From Verrucomicrobiota bacterium (GTDB lineage Bacteria; Verrucomicrobiota; Verrucomicrobiia; Opitutales; Opitutaceae): a DNA stretch of 64,000 nt. Shown here in pieces: positions 10,288 through 19,470 of the stretch. The stretch's first letter is position 1; every line of letters starts with the position of its first letter. The stretch spans positions 124,001 through 188,000 of the forward strand of contig JAEKKV010000014.1 in assembly GCA_019510185.1 (NCBI GenBank). The letters are read 5' to 3'. The notes beneath the pieces are model-generated. The model had not been told where the DNA came from. It made no database searches and saw only the letters and a program-made list of their open reading frames with translations. A program made the position numbers and the translations under genes.

Positions 10288-10887
10288 TTAGCGAGTGGCG
10301 TAGAAAATGGCGAGAAGGGCGGCCAGAAAAAGAGCCCAAAGGACGGCGGTGCGGAGCAACGGCCATTTCTCGATGCGCTCCAAGGTTTCGCCGGCGGCCT
10401 CCGTGATCGGCCCCAGGTCGATTTCACGGGGCACCATGCTGGAGACCGCCATGTCGGGGCCGGCCTCGATAGAGCTGGCACGCATGGCCTCGACGAACTC
10501 AGCCGGAGCCGCGCGCGAATCGAGGAAGGCATACGGCCATTTTTGGGAACCGTCGCACAGCAACAGGGCGACGCGGCCGGCGATCGCGATCCGGTCGTGC
10601 GGCATGTCCTTGGCGTCGAGAATCTCGCCGAACCATTGGTCCATCAGGCGCTCCGTCTCCTCGGCCGCGAGCGTGGTGGGCTCGAGCGCGGGGTGTTCGG
10701 CATGCCGCCGGGCGGCACTCTCCAAGATCGTCTGGATCAGCCGGCTCTGGTGCAGGCGATTATGAATACGATGGGCGCGAAGATAATCCTCGGCCCGCAC
10801 GTAGGCGGCGTTCCACGCCTCCATCGTGCCGGTCTTGGGACGAAAAGCTGCAAGCTGCGCCTCTACGGATTCCACAGATAGCTCCAT
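10288..10887 (-). CDS. Unnamed C-terminally membrane-anchored protein between opgG and opgH
   Basis: The predicted protein is about 199 residues (start MELSVESVEAQL; an upstream ATG at 10926 is also possible). It is largely helical and charged, with one hydrophobic segment at the very C-terminus (LLRTAVLWALFLAALLAIFY), so it is probably tail-anchored with the bulk in the cytoplasm. Its start overlaps the opgG stop by about 25 bp, and it ends 2 bp before opgH, which implies co-translation. I see no match to the classical OpgH N-terminus by sequence, although it occupies the position where a detached regulatory region might lie. The function is unknown. Confidence 0.8.
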   Translation of the reverse strand: MELSVESVEAQLAAFRPKTGTMEAWNAAYVRAEDYLRAHRIHNRLHQSRLIQTILESAARRHAEHPALEPTTLAAEETERLMDQWFGEILDAKDMPHDRIAIAGRVALLLCDGSQKWPYAFLDSRAAPAEFVEAMRASSIEAGPDMAVSSMVPREIDLGPITEAAGETLERIEKWPLLRTAVLWALFLAALLAIFYATR

Positions 10888-12371
10888 GTTTCCGTAAGAA
10901 TATGCGGCGGTTTCTGGAGGAAGCAACGGAGTTCCACCGGGCGGCCGCTGCCATCCGGGCGCAAGGCAAAGGCGACACGCCAGGTGCCGTTGAAAGGATT
11001 CTTTTCCAAGCTCTGGTGCACCAAGGTGGCGCCGGAGCCGACGGAGATGTTGGCGGACATGTCTCGCGCGGATTTTTGAGCGTTGAGATAGGGGCCGTCG
11101 AAATCGACCCAGAAGCGCACGAGGTCCGCCTCATTCGTATGGGAACGTCCGATGCGCGTGGAGACAGCGTAGCCTGCCGGCGGCTTGCGCCCGCCCTGCC
11201 CTTCGATGAACCAGTGGAGATTGTATTCGAATTTCAACGGCTCGCCAATGGGGGGAAGCTTGGCCGGGACCCAAAAGGCCACGATATTGTCGTTGGTCTC
11301 GTCCGGCGTGGGCAGCTCGACGAGGCGCACGGAGCCCGCGCCCCACAGCCCGATCGGCTCAACCCAAGTGCTGGGGCGCTCGTTGTAATGAGCCTCCAGA
11401 TCCTCGTAGGACTCGAAGCGCCGGTCGCGCTGGACGAGACCGAAGCCGCGGGGGTTTTCGTCGGAAAAGGAAACCGAACGGATGGCCTTCGGATTGTTGA
11501 GCGGGCGCCACAGCCACTCGCCAGTGCCGCGCTCCATGAGCAACCCGTCGGAATCGTGCACCTCGGGACGCAAATCTTCGTCCTTGTTGGAATTGTTTTC
11601 GCCGAACCAAAACATGCTGGTGAGCGGGGCGACGCCGAAAACGGCAACATCCTTGCGCCGGTAGAGCGCGGTCTTGACCGTCATCACCGTCGAGGGACCG
11701 GGCGTGATGATGAAACGATAGGCGCCGGCCACGCTAGGGCTGTCGAGCAGCGCGTACACGGTGATCTGCTTGGCGTTGGCCGACGGTTTTTCGATCCAGA
11801 ACTCTTCAAACACCGGAAACTCCTCGCCGCCCGGTTCGGCCGTGTTGATCGCGAGGCCGCGGGCGGACAGACCGTAACGCATCCCCTTCCCCAGCGCGCG
11901 AAAATAGCTGGCGCCCTGAAAAACGGCCAGTTCGTCGAGGTACTCCGATGTGTTCAGCGCGTAGTGAATGCGAAGTCCGGTGAAGCCCATGTCGCCGGGA
12001 AGGAATCCCAGATCGCGGTTGGCGCCGAAGTTGAAGAAATTCTTGCTGTAGGCGATCGGTTTGACCTGGCCCTTCTGCACCTCGGAGATCTGCACCGTCT
12101 GGTTGAAGAGGAATCCCGGGTGAAAAAACTGCAGTTGAAACGGAAGCTGTTCGCGTTTCCACCAAGAGGAATCGGGATTGAAACGGATGTCGCGGTATTG
12201 GTCGTAGCTGAGCTTGCGCAATGACTCCGGGACGGGGCTGGCGGGAGGCGTGTACGGCTTGGCCGCGAGGGCCTTGGCTTTGTACTGCAGCACCTCGAAG
12301 TCGAACGGCACATCATCCGCGTGCAGTGGGGAAATTCCGATCAGGGCAACCAGCAGAAGCAATCGTTTCAT
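10863..12371 (-). CDS. opgG: Periplasmic glucan biosynthesis protein OpgG/MdoG
   Basis: This periplasmic protein is required for assembly and branching of osmoregulated periplasmic glucans. The protein is 502 residues with a short signal peptide (MKRLLLLVALIGISPLHA). Family blocks include FDFEVLQYKAKALAAKPY, LSYDQYRDIRFNP, LFNQTVQI, SMFWFGENN, EVHDSDGLLM and the end LTETWSYLWNP. It heads the opgG-unnamed-opgH cluster. Its ATG overlaps the stop of the uracil-DNA glycosylase gene upstream by 4 bp. Confidence 0.95.
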   Translation of the reverse strand: MKRLLLLVALIGISPLHADDVPFDFEVLQYKAKALAAKPYTPPASPVPESLRKLSYDQYRDIRFNPDSSWWKREQLPFQLQFFHPGFLFNQTVQISEVQKGQVKPIAYSKNFFNFGANRDLGFLPGDMGFTGLRIHYALNTSEYLDELAVFQGASYFRALGKGMRYGLSARGLAINTAEPGGEEFPVFEEFWIEKPSANAKQITVYALLDSPSVAGAYRFIITPGPSTVMTVKTALYRRKDVAVFGVAPLTSMFWFGENNSNKDEDLRPEVHDSDGLLMERGTGEWLWRPLNNPKAIRSVSFSDENPRGFGLVQRDRRFESYEDLEAHYNERPSTWVEPIGLWGAGSVRLVELPTPDETNDNIVAFWVPAKLPPIGEPLKFEYNLHWFIEGQGGRKPPAGYAVSTRIGRSHTNEADLVRFWVDFDGPYLNAQKSARDMSANISVGSGATLVHQSLEKNPFNGTWRVAFALRPDGSGRPVELRCFLQKPPHILTETWSYLWNP

Positions 12372-13312
12372 TTGTCTAAATAGTAGCCTCGTTGTTTATC
12401 CGAGATGGGCATACCTGCGCGGTCCATGACCTGCAACAAATCCTCCCAGACCATGCGCTTCGAACGATTGGAGGCATTGCGCAGGATGTAGGACGGATGG
12501 TAAGTCACCATGACAGGCTTGCCAGCGAATTGTTGCCAGCGCCCGCGGATCTCGCCGAGCGTTTTGAAGCTGTCTGCGCCAAGCAATCCTTGGGCGGCGG
12601 TCGAGCCGAGCGCCACGATGAGAAGCGGATTCACGATCTCGATCTGCGCTCGCAAGAACGGCAGACAAAACGCCAGTTCCTCGGGTGTCGGCGGACGATT
12701 GCCGACCTGCTCCGCGCCGGCGGCCACCGGCATCTGCGGGCGCCAATTCATGATGTTGCCAATATAGACTTCCTCACGTTTCAGGCCCATGCCGCCGATC
12801 ATCCTCGTGAGCAACTGGCCCGCCGGGCCGACAAACGGCTCGCCTTGAATCTCTTCCTCGGCGCCCGGGGCCTCGCCGACAAACATGATTTTCGCGTCGA
12901 GCGAGCCGACGCCCAGCACGATTTTTTTCCCGGGTCGAACGTTGGCCGCGCACACGGGATTGGTCAGCACCTGTTCGCGCAACCACGCCCAACGGGTGGT
13001 CTTGTCGCCCGGCGGCAGCGTGACCACGGGAGGAGCGGGCAATTTCCTCACTTCCGCCTCCGGCGGCTTGGGGGCGGGCGCCGGTCGGACCGGAGCGGAT
13101 ACCGGCATGGAAACCGGGGCGCTGGCCGAAGGACGCGGTGCGGATGCGGGTTCGGTCCTCGGCGATTCCGCCGCGGGCATGGCGGCGGAACGGCGCGCGG
13201 CGATCACCCGGCGGAGCGCCGCGACGCTTTCCTCCGACACGGCAACCGATTTCACGCCTGTGGATTTCAGGCGTTTCAGTTCGTCGGTAAGGGCGGTAAG
13301 CGCGGTGCGCAT
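12368..13312 (-). CDS. Family 4/5-like uracil-DNA glycosylase lacking Fe-S cysteines
   Basis: This 314-residue base-excision repair enzyme removes uracil from DNA. The C-terminal ~200 residues carry the family 4 motifs: FVGEAPGAEEE, GEPFVGPAGQLLTRM, and HPSYILRNASN. Family 4 enzymes bind a 4Fe-4S cluster with four Cys. Here the N-terminal CxxC is reduced to one Cys (NPVCAAN) and the Cys usually found in NxxKCRPP is replaced in NIMNWRPQ, leaving only AFCLPF. The N-terminal ~110 residues are Ala/Pro-rich linker. It overlaps opgG by 4 bp, which is probably transcriptional coupling rather than shared function. Confidence 0.88.
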   Translation of the reverse strand: MRTALTALTDELKRLKSTGVKSVAVSEESVAALRRVIAARRSAAMPAAESPRTEPASAPRPSASAPVSMPVSAPVRPAPAPKPPEAEVRKLPAPPVVTLPPGDKTTRWAWLREQVLTNPVCAANVRPGKKIVLGVGSLDAKIMFVGEAPGAEEEIQGEPFVGPAGQLLTRMIGGMGLKREEVYIGNIMNWRPQMPVAAGAEQVGNRPPTPEELAFCLPFLRAQIEIVNPLLIVALGSTAAQGLLGADSFKTLGEIRGRWQQFAGKPVMVTYHPSYILRNASNRSKRMVWEDLLQVMDRAGMPISDKQRGYYLDK

Positions 13313-13319
13313 GGAGGGG

Positions 13320-13916
13320 TTACGTCCGGTGAAAAGCGGTCAGCTTCTCGACATACTTGCCGAGCAAGTCGAACTCCAAATTCACCGGTGATCCCGCGCG
13401 TTTTTCCCGCAAGTTGGTGACGGCGATGGTGGTGGGAATAATCCACACTACAAACGTGTCGCCCTCCACCTCCGCCACCGTGAGCGAAATGCCGTCAATC
13501 GTGATGCTGCCCTTGCTGATCAGGTAACGTCCGTGGCCGGCGGGCGCGCTCACTTTCAAGTAATGATCCTTCCCGCGCGGCTCAAGCACCTCGATCACGC
13601 CGGTGCCATCGATATGTCCGGAAACGAAATGCCCGCCGATCTTCCCTCCGAAACGCAGGCTCCGTTCAAGATTGACGGCGGCGCCGGGCGCAAACGTGGA
13701 AAAATTCGTGAGCCGGCGCGTCTCCTCCAGCACGTCAAAGTACAGGTGCTGCCCGTCGAACCGGGTGATCGTCAGACAGCAGCCGTTGACCGCAATGCTG
13801 TCGCCCAGGGCGGCGTCCTGCAACGCGACGCGGGCGGCAATCTGGAGCTTCCAGGAATCCTCGCCGCGCGTGAACGCAACGACGGAACCTGTTTCTTCGA
13901 CAATACCGGTGAACAT
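13320..13916 (-). CDS. ribE: Riboflavin synthase alpha chain
   Basis: This enzyme dismutates two 6,7-dimethyl-8-ribityllumazine molecules to riboflavin. The protein is 198 residues, with the invariant N-terminus MFTGIVEETG and two homologous lumazine-binding halves. Typical motifs are DSIAVNGCCLTI in the first half, GHFVSGHIDGTG at the junction and GSITIDGISLTV in the second. It is isolated from other riboflavin genes here. It lies 7 bp upstream of the glycosylase gene on the same strand and may be co-transcribed with it. Confidence 0.95.
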   Translation of the reverse strand: MFTGIVEETGSVVAFTRGEDSWKLQIAARVALQDAALGDSIAVNGCCLTITRFDGQHLYFDVLEETRRLTNFSTFAPGAAVNLERSLRFGGKIGGHFVSGHIDGTGVIEVLEPRGKDHYLKVSAPAGHGRYLISKGSITIDGISLTVAEVEGDTFVVWIIPTTIAVTNLREKRAGSPVNLEFDLLGKYVEKLTAFHRT

Positions 13917-13958
13917 GGGGGAAAAACGGAGAGTTGGAACGAGGGCGGAACGTTTGTC

Positions 13959-15356
13959 TTATTTCAACTTCACGCGCAACACGGCGGTCTCGTTGTTGCG
14001 GCTGATCAGGAGCACGAATTCGGCGCGGCCCGTGTCAGCCTCGATCACCGCGAGCTTGGCGACGGCCTCGGCGTAGGTTTTCACCTCGGTGCCGTCCACT
14101 TCCAATATCCAGTCGTCGGTGCGCAGACCGGCGGTGCCGACCGGACTGTTGTTTTTGACAAAGTGGGCGATCACCCCGCGGTGCTCGGCTAATTTCGCCC
14201 GGCGCACCACGCCGTCACCGTAAACGAATTCGCGCACGGTCAGGCCGAGCCGGTCGAAATACTTGCGGTCCGCCTCGCGCTGCAGCTTCGGCTCGTCCGC
14301 CAAGGTCACCGTCAGCTCGACGCGCTCGGAGCCGCGCAATACAGTCAGCGTGAGCTTGTCGCCGGGCTTGCGCCGGCCGATTTCGCGTTCGACATAACCG
14401 ACCGCCACGCGATCGGGCTTGAGCCGGGGCACGGGCTGTCCGCCGACGGCCACGATGATGTCGCGGTCCTTCATGCCGGCGGCTTGCGCGGGGCTGTTCT
14501 CCAACACTTCGCTCACGACGCAGCCGGACTGATTGTCGAGTTTCAGAAACGCCGCCACGTCGGGATCCATCGGTTGCAGTCCGTAGGCGCCCAGCCAGGG
14601 AATGGGCCGGCCGTCGACGCTGGAGGGGACGCGGCCCAGCCAAGGCAGCACCTCATGCGTGAGATAAAACACACGGCTTTCCTCCACGTTCATCAACATG
14701 ACCCGCGAGCCCCGCTCGGTGCGCGAAAATTGCATGAACGTCGACCCGAAGCCGCCAATGGCGATGCCCGCCAGGCCGCCGTCGCGGTCAAACACCGGCA
14801 GTCCCGGCGCGGCCACTTCCGCCAGCGCGATGGCGGCACGCTCGGGGAACGACTCGATATGCGAGACGTCTCCGGACAGAAGATACGGCACGAAATCCTC
14901 GTCCTTGCGCCGCAGGCCGATTCCCCACACCGAACTGCCCATGGCCGGCTCGGCTGGACCCGCGCCGGCGGCAAACGCGGTCACGGGCGTCAGCTGACTC
15001 CGAAATTTCTCCTCCACGCGCACGAAATGCCAGCCGCTGAGCGCGTCTTGACCGAGGTAAACGGCGTGGGCGAAATCGCCGACCGGCTTACCCGGAATGT
15101 AAACCCGGAAGTCCTTCAATTGCGACGGCTGCACGCGCCCGCTCACTGCATCGGGCGGCAACACGAGCGTGCCGGCCGCGTCGGCGACAAAGGCGCAGGT
15201 CACGGTTGGCCGACGGTCGAGCTCGGTCTCGGTGAAAAACTCGACGGCGACGACCGATTTGACGCGCTCCTTGAAAAGCTCCGGCAGATCGGCGGCGCGG
15301 GCGACGCCCGCCAGCAGCAGCACGGCGAGCAACCCGCGGCAAAAGGACAATTTCAT
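13959..15356 (-). CDS. Secreted PDZ protein with degenerate HtrA-like protease fold
   Basis: The protein is about 465 residues with signal peptide MKLSFCRGLLAVLLLAGVARA. It aligns by eye with the HtrA gene immediately upstream, but the catalytic triad is lost: the His in LTNAHV reads LPPDAV, the Asp in HWTDLALL reads ALSGWHFV, and the Ser in GNSGGPL reads AAPGLPV. Two PDZ domains follow (about residues 250-350 and 380-460; note SGCVVSEVLENSPAQAAGMKDRDIIVAVGG). The start is ATGA-coupled to the HtrA stop, so the two are co-translated. It is probably a non-catalytic partner, chaperone or regulator of the protease. Confidence 0.85.
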   Translation of the reverse strand: MKLSFCRGLLAVLLLAGVARAADLPELFKERVKSVVAVEFFTETELDRRPTVTCAFVADAAGTLVLPPDAVSGRVQPSQLKDFRVYIPGKPVGDFAHAVYLGQDALSGWHFVRVEEKFRSQLTPVTAFAAGAGPAEPAMGSSVWGIGLRRKDEDFVPYLLSGDVSHIESFPERAAIALAEVAAPGLPVFDRDGGLAGIAIGGFGSTFMQFSRTERGSRVMLMNVEESRVFYLTHEVLPWLGRVPSSVDGRPIPWLGAYGLQPMDPDVAAFLKLDNQSGCVVSEVLENSPAQAAGMKDRDIIVAVGGQPVPRLKPDRVAVGYVEREIGRRKPGDKLTLTVLRGSERVELTVTLADEPKLQREADRKYFDRLGLTVREFVYGDGVVRRAKLAEHRGVIAHFVKNNSPVGTAGLRTDDWILEVDGTEVKTYAEAVAKLAVIEADTGRAEFVLLISRNNETAVLRVKLK

Positions 15357-16693
15357 GGTTTTAAAATGTAGAGGGAAACCTGCCGGTCGCTCTGCGCCTC
15401 GACCAGCGTCGGCACGGGACGCGCGGCAAAGGCGGCATGGAGCTTCTTCGCCACGTCGAGCGATGTGATCGCCTGCTGGTCGACCTTGGTGATGATGTCG
15501 CCGCGCTCCAGCCCGGCGACCGCCGCGGGAAAGCCGGGCTGGACACCGATGACGAGAAGACCGGTGTCGTCGGCGAGCTGATTTTCCCGCGCGTAGGCGC
15601 GGGAGACCTTCCGCACGGTGAGACCCCATTTTTCAAACGCCCATTCCTCCCCTTGGCGGCTTTCGAGTTTTTCCGTCGTGATGGCGAAGGGGATCGTCTG
15701 CTCGCCACGTTTCACCGCCAGTTTCACGGTCGAGCCAACCGGCAGACTGGCGATGAGGTTTTGAATGGGCGGCAGCTGTTCGGGAAAACGGCCGTCCACG
15801 GGAGTGCCGTTGATGGTGAGCACGATGTCGCCGCCGCGCAGCCCCGCCTTGGCGGCAGGCGAGCCGGGATCGACGCTGTTGACGAGCAGACCGGTGTTTT
15901 GCTTGAGCGAATAAAAGCCCTCCAGGTCGAGCAGCGAACCTGGCACGATGCCGATGTAGCTGCGGGTGATGCTACCGTCGTGAGCGAGACCGGCGACGAT
16001 GCGCCGGGCGATGTTGGCGGGAATGGCGAAGCCGAGGTTTTCCGCGCCGAGGTAGCCGCGCGAATTGATGCCCATGACATGCCCGTCCTCGTCCACCAGC
16101 GGTCCGCCGGAATTGCCGGGATTGATGGCGGCGTCGGTTTGCAGCCAGGTGTTGAAGAGGCCGGTCTCGTAGCCGTTCACCCCGCGATTGTCGGCGAAGT
16201 AGCGCCGGTCGTTGGAGATGACACCGCGGGTGACGGTGCGGGTGAGACCATAGGGCGTGCCGACGGCGTAGGCGGTCTGGCCCGGGTAGAGTTTGTCCGA
16301 ATCGGCAAACTCGGCGTGCGTGAACTTGAGGCCGCGACGCTTCACCTCGGCCAAGTCGAGCCGGAGCAGCGCAAGATCGGTCCAATGATCCCAGCCGACC
16401 AGGGTGGCGTTGACCCTTTCCAGACTCGCCAGCGTGACGGAAAGCTCGACCGCGCGCGGGCTGGCGACATGGGCGTTGGTGAGAACGAGACCGTCATCGG
16501 AGAGGATCACCCCCGAGCCGATGCTGCCGGTGAAACGTCGCGCACCCGCCTCGAAGGTTTCCTCGCGCACGTCGATGCGCACCACCGCGTCCAGCAGGCG
16601 GTTGAATCCGCGCGACATGGCGGCGCGGGCGTTCGGCGCGAAGGCCGGCACGCAGGTGAACAGCACGAGAATGACGAGGATATTGCGCGTCAT
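15353..16693 (-). CDS. HtrA/DegP-family serine protease with two PDZ domains
   Basis: This periplasmic quality-control protease is about 446 residues, with a signal peptide in MTRNILVILVLFTCVPAF. The trypsin-like domain has a complete triad: His near residue 75 (LTNAHVASP), Asp near 106 (HWTDLALLRL) and Ser near 195 (NPGNSGGPLV). Two PDZ domains follow (GLLVNSVDPGSPAAKAGLRGG and LLVIGVQPGFPAAVAGLERG). The frame is open far upstream (to 18961), but that is antisense to leuS. I chose the ATG at 16693 because it gives a good signal peptide; an ATG at 16732 is an alternative. It is translationally coupled to its inactive paralogue and divergent from leuS. Confidence 0.92.
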   Translation of the reverse strand: MTRNILVILVLFTCVPAFAPNARAAMSRGFNRLLDAVVRIDVREETFEAGARRFTGSIGSGVILSDDGLVLTNAHVASPRAVELSVTLASLERVNATLVGWDHWTDLALLRLDLAEVKRRGLKFTHAEFADSDKLYPGQTAYAVGTPYGLTRTVTRGVISNDRRYFADNRGVNGYETGLFNTWLQTDAAINPGNSGGPLVDEDGHVMGINSRGYLGAENLGFAIPANIARRIVAGLAHDGSITRSYIGIVPGSLLDLEGFYSLKQNTGLLVNSVDPGSPAAKAGLRGGDIVLTINGTPVDGRFPEQLPPIQNLIASLPVGSTVKLAVKRGEQTIPFAITTEKLESRQGEEWAFEKWGLTVRKVSRAYARENQLADDTGLLVIGVQPGFPAAVAGLERGDIITKVDQQAITSLDVAKKLHAAFAARPVPTLVEAQSDRQVSLYILKP

Positions 16694-16735
16694 TGACGCA
16701 CTTGGGGAATCCTTCACAGTGGCGGGTTTCATCCG

Positions 16736-19342
16736 ATGGCAACGCATTGCAAAGACTACGACTTTCTCCAGATCGAACCGCATTGGCAAACTTTCTGGGA
16801 AGCCCACCGCTCCTTCCGCGCCGAAAACGACCTGTCGAAGCCGAAATACTACGTGCTCGACATGTTTCCCTACCCGTCCGGCGCCGGCCTGCACATTGGC
16901 CATCCCGAGGGCTACACCGCCACCGACATCATCGCCCGCTATAAACGTGCCAAGGGCTTCAACGTTCTTCATCCGATCGGCTGGGATGCGTTCGGCCTGC
17001 CCGCCGAGCAGCACGCGGTGAAAACTGGCACCCATCCCGCGTCCAACACGCAAAACAACATCGCGAACTTCCGCCGCCAGATCAAAGCCCTCGGCTTTTC
17101 CTACGACTGGGATCGCGAGATCGATACGACCGATCCGAAGTATTTCCGCTGGACGCAGTGGATCTTCCTCCAACTTTTCAAGCGCGGTCTCGCCTATGTG
17201 GACGAACGCCCCGTGTGGTGGTGCCCCGAACTGCGCACCGTCCTTGCCAACGAGGAGGTTGTTGACGGCAAGTCCGAGGTCGGCGGTTTCCCCGTCGAGC
17301 GTCGCAACCTTCGTCAATGGGTGCTCCGCATCACCGCCTACGCCGAGCGCCTGCTCGCCGATCTGAAGGACGTCGACTGGCCCGACTCCACCAAACGCAT
17401 GCAAGAAGCCTGGATCGGCCGCAGCGAAGGCGCCGAACTGCTCTTCAAGCTGGAAAAAGATTCGCTCGGCGATCTCAAGGTCTTCACCACCCGTCCCGAT
17501 ACCGTCTTCGGCGTCACCTACATGGTCATCGCGCCCGAGCATCCGCTCGTCGACGCTCTTACCACGCCCGCCCAGCGCGAGGCCGTCGAGGCCTACCGAA
17601 AAAAGGCCGCCGGCAAGAGCGACCTTGAGCGCACCGATCTCGCCAAGGACAAGAGCGGCGTGTTCACCGGTTCGTTCGCGCTCAACCCCGCCAATGGCGC
17701 CCGCGTACCGGTGTGGGTTGCCGATTACGTGCTCATGGGCTATGGCACCGGCGCGATCATGGCCGTCCCCGCCCACGACGCGCGCGACTACGAATTCGCG
17801 CTGCAATACCAGCTGCCCGTCATCCAGGTGATCGAGCCCGATCATCAGGCCGAGGCATCGAACGGCCACGCGCCCAAGCTCCCCTACACCGGCGACGGCA
17901 AGCTCGTCCACTCCGACGGCTACACCGGCCTGCCCTGGGCTGAAGGAAAGCAGAAAATCACCGCCGACCTCGCCACCAAGGGCCGTGGCAAGGCGACCGT
18001 TAATTACAAGCTCCGCGACTGGTTGTTCTCGCGTCAGCGCTATTGGGGCGAGCCGTTTCCCATCATTTGGGTGAGCGAGGCCGATTACGCCAAGGCTGCG
18101 ACGGTTCGCTCCGGCGATCTGCCGCCTACGCCCGTCACCTATCGCGACAACGCCACCGGGGAAACCTGGTTCGCGCTTCCCGTGAGCACCGCTTCGCTGC
18201 CGCTCACCTTGCCCGAGGTGCAGTCCTATCTGCCCAGCGGCAACGGCGAAAGCCCGCTCGCCAACGTCACCGACTGGCTGGAAATCTGGCTCGATCTCGC
18301 CACCGGCGCCTTTGTCCCCGCTGCTCAGCCCAAGCCCGACGGCGACACATGGATTCGCGGTCGCCGCGAGACGAATACCATGCCGCAATGGGCCGGCTCC
18401 TGCTGGTACTATCTGCGCTTCCTCGATCCAAAGAACGACCAGGCGCTGGCCGATCCGAAGCTCCTCGCCTACTGGGGCGTCCCCGATCTCTACGTCGGCG
18501 GTGCCGAGCACGCCGTGCTGCACCTGCTCTATGCGCGCTTCTGGCACAAGGTCCTCTTCGATCTTGGCGTCGTGCCGCAGGCGGAGCCGTTCACGAAGCT
18601 TTTCCACCAAGGTATCATTCTCGGCGAAGACGGCGAAAAGATGTCCAAGAGCCGGGGCAATGTGGTCAACCCCGACACGATCAATGCGTCGCACGGCACG
18701 GATACACTTCGCCTGTACCTGATGTTCCTCGGACCGCTCGAGGCGATGAAGCCCTGGAATCCCAACGGCATCGAAGGCGTCCACCGGTTTCTCCAGAAAG
18801 TCTGGCGCGAGTGCGTCGGACGCGAAGGTGAGATCAACCCCAAGATCGCCCCGTCCAACGACGCCGCCGAACCGGCCGACTTCAGCAAGCTCTTCCACGA
18901 GACCATCAAAAAGGTCGGCGACGACATCGAGGGCCTGCGCTTCAACACCGCGATCTCGCAAATGATGATCTTCTCAAACGCGCTCCAGAAAGCGGAACGC
19001 GTCAATCGCAGCACCCTCCTGGGCTTCCTCCAACTGCTGGCTCCCTTCGCTCCCCACATCGCGGAAGAACTCTGGTCCCGCCTGGGCGGAACCACCCCGT
19101 CGATTTTGCAAGCTCCGTGGCCGCAGTTCGATCCGGCGAAACTCGTCTCCAACGAACAAAAAGTCGTCGTGCAGATCAACGGCAAGAAACGCGTGGAGTT
19201 GCTCCTGCCCGTCGGCACCTCCCAAGACGTCGCCCTCGCCGCCGCCCAAGCCCATGCCGATGCGATTCCTTATCTGGCCGGCAAGACCCTCAAACGCGTG
19301 ATCTTCGTACCAGGGAAAATTCTGAACATTGTGATTGAGTAA
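16736..19342 (+). CDS. leuS: Leucyl-tRNA synthetase
   Basis: This class I synthetase charges tRNA-Leu. The protein is 868 residues, full length for bacteria. The HIGH motif is in YPSGAGLHIGHPEGYT, the editing (CP1) domain is in the middle (TTRPDTVFGVTY, GYGTGAIMAVPAHD), and KMSKS appears as GEKMSKSRGNVVNP. The catalytic core, anticodon-binding helical domain and C-terminal extension are all present. The gene is divergent from htrA with only 42 bp between the chosen starts. No Shine-Dalgarno motif is obvious. Confidence 0.97.
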   Translation: MATHCKDYDFLQIEPHWQTFWEAHRSFRAENDLSKPKYYVLDMFPYPSGAGLHIGHPEGYTATDIIARYKRAKGFNVLHPIGWDAFGLPAEQHAVKTGTHPASNTQNNIANFRRQIKALGFSYDWDREIDTTDPKYFRWTQWIFLQLFKRGLAYVDERPVWWCPELRTVLANEEVVDGKSEVGGFPVERRNLRQWVLRITAYAERLLADLKDVDWPDSTKRMQEAWIGRSEGAELLFKLEKDSLGDLKVFTTRPDTVFGVTYMVIAPEHPLVDALTTPAQREAVEAYRKKAAGKSDLERTDLAKDKSGVFTGSFALNPANGARVPVWVADYVLMGYGTGAIMAVPAHDARDYEFALQYQLPVIQVIEPDHQAEASNGHAPKLPYTGDGKLVHSDGYTGLPWAEGKQKITADLATKGRGKATVNYKLRDWLFSRQRYWGEPFPIIWVSEADYAKAATVRSGDLPPTPVTYRDNATGETWFALPVSTASLPLTLPEVQSYLPSGNGESPLANVTDWLEIWLDLATGAFVPAAQPKPDGDTWIRGRRETNTMPQWAGSCWYYLRFLDPKNDQALADPKLLAYWGVPDLYVGGAEHAVLHLLYARFWHKVLFDLGVVPQAEPFTKLFHQGIILGEDGEKMSKSRGNVVNPDTINASHGTDTLRLYLMFLGPLEAMKPWNPNGIEGVHRFLQKVWRECVGREGEINPKIAPSNDAAEPADFSKLFHETIKKVGDDIEGLRFNTAISQMMIFSNALQKAERVNRSTLLGFLQLLAPFAPHIAEELWSRLGGTTPSILQAPWPQFDPAKLVSNEQKVVVQINGKKRVELLLPVGTSQDVALAAAQAHADAIPYLAGKTLKRVIFVPGKILNIVIE

Positions 19343-19363
19343 TTCCCTACAAAGACCGACATA

Positions 19364-19379
19364 TAGGGTGTAAACCCTA
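19364..19379. promoter_or_regulatory. Small palindrome upstream of the export operon
   Basis: An inverted repeat TAGGGT-GTAA-ACCCTA lies between leuS and the FecR-like gene, about 92 nt before the latter's start. It is too short for a terminator and has no U-tract; it could be an operator. I see no convincing promoter boxes in the 128-bp gap. Confidence 0.3.
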
Positions 19380-19470
19380 GATTGATTAAGGCCATGGGAT
19401 CGATCCGTGGCCGAGTCCGTCTGGCGATAATTCCGTCGCAATTCAATTCGTTGGGAACTATTTAACCATT

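Noticed and set aside
15353..18961. A 1202-residue minus-strand frame that would fuse extra sequence to HtrA
   Set aside because: The N-terminal two thirds are antisense to leuS with no family features; HtrA starts with a good signal peptide at 16693.
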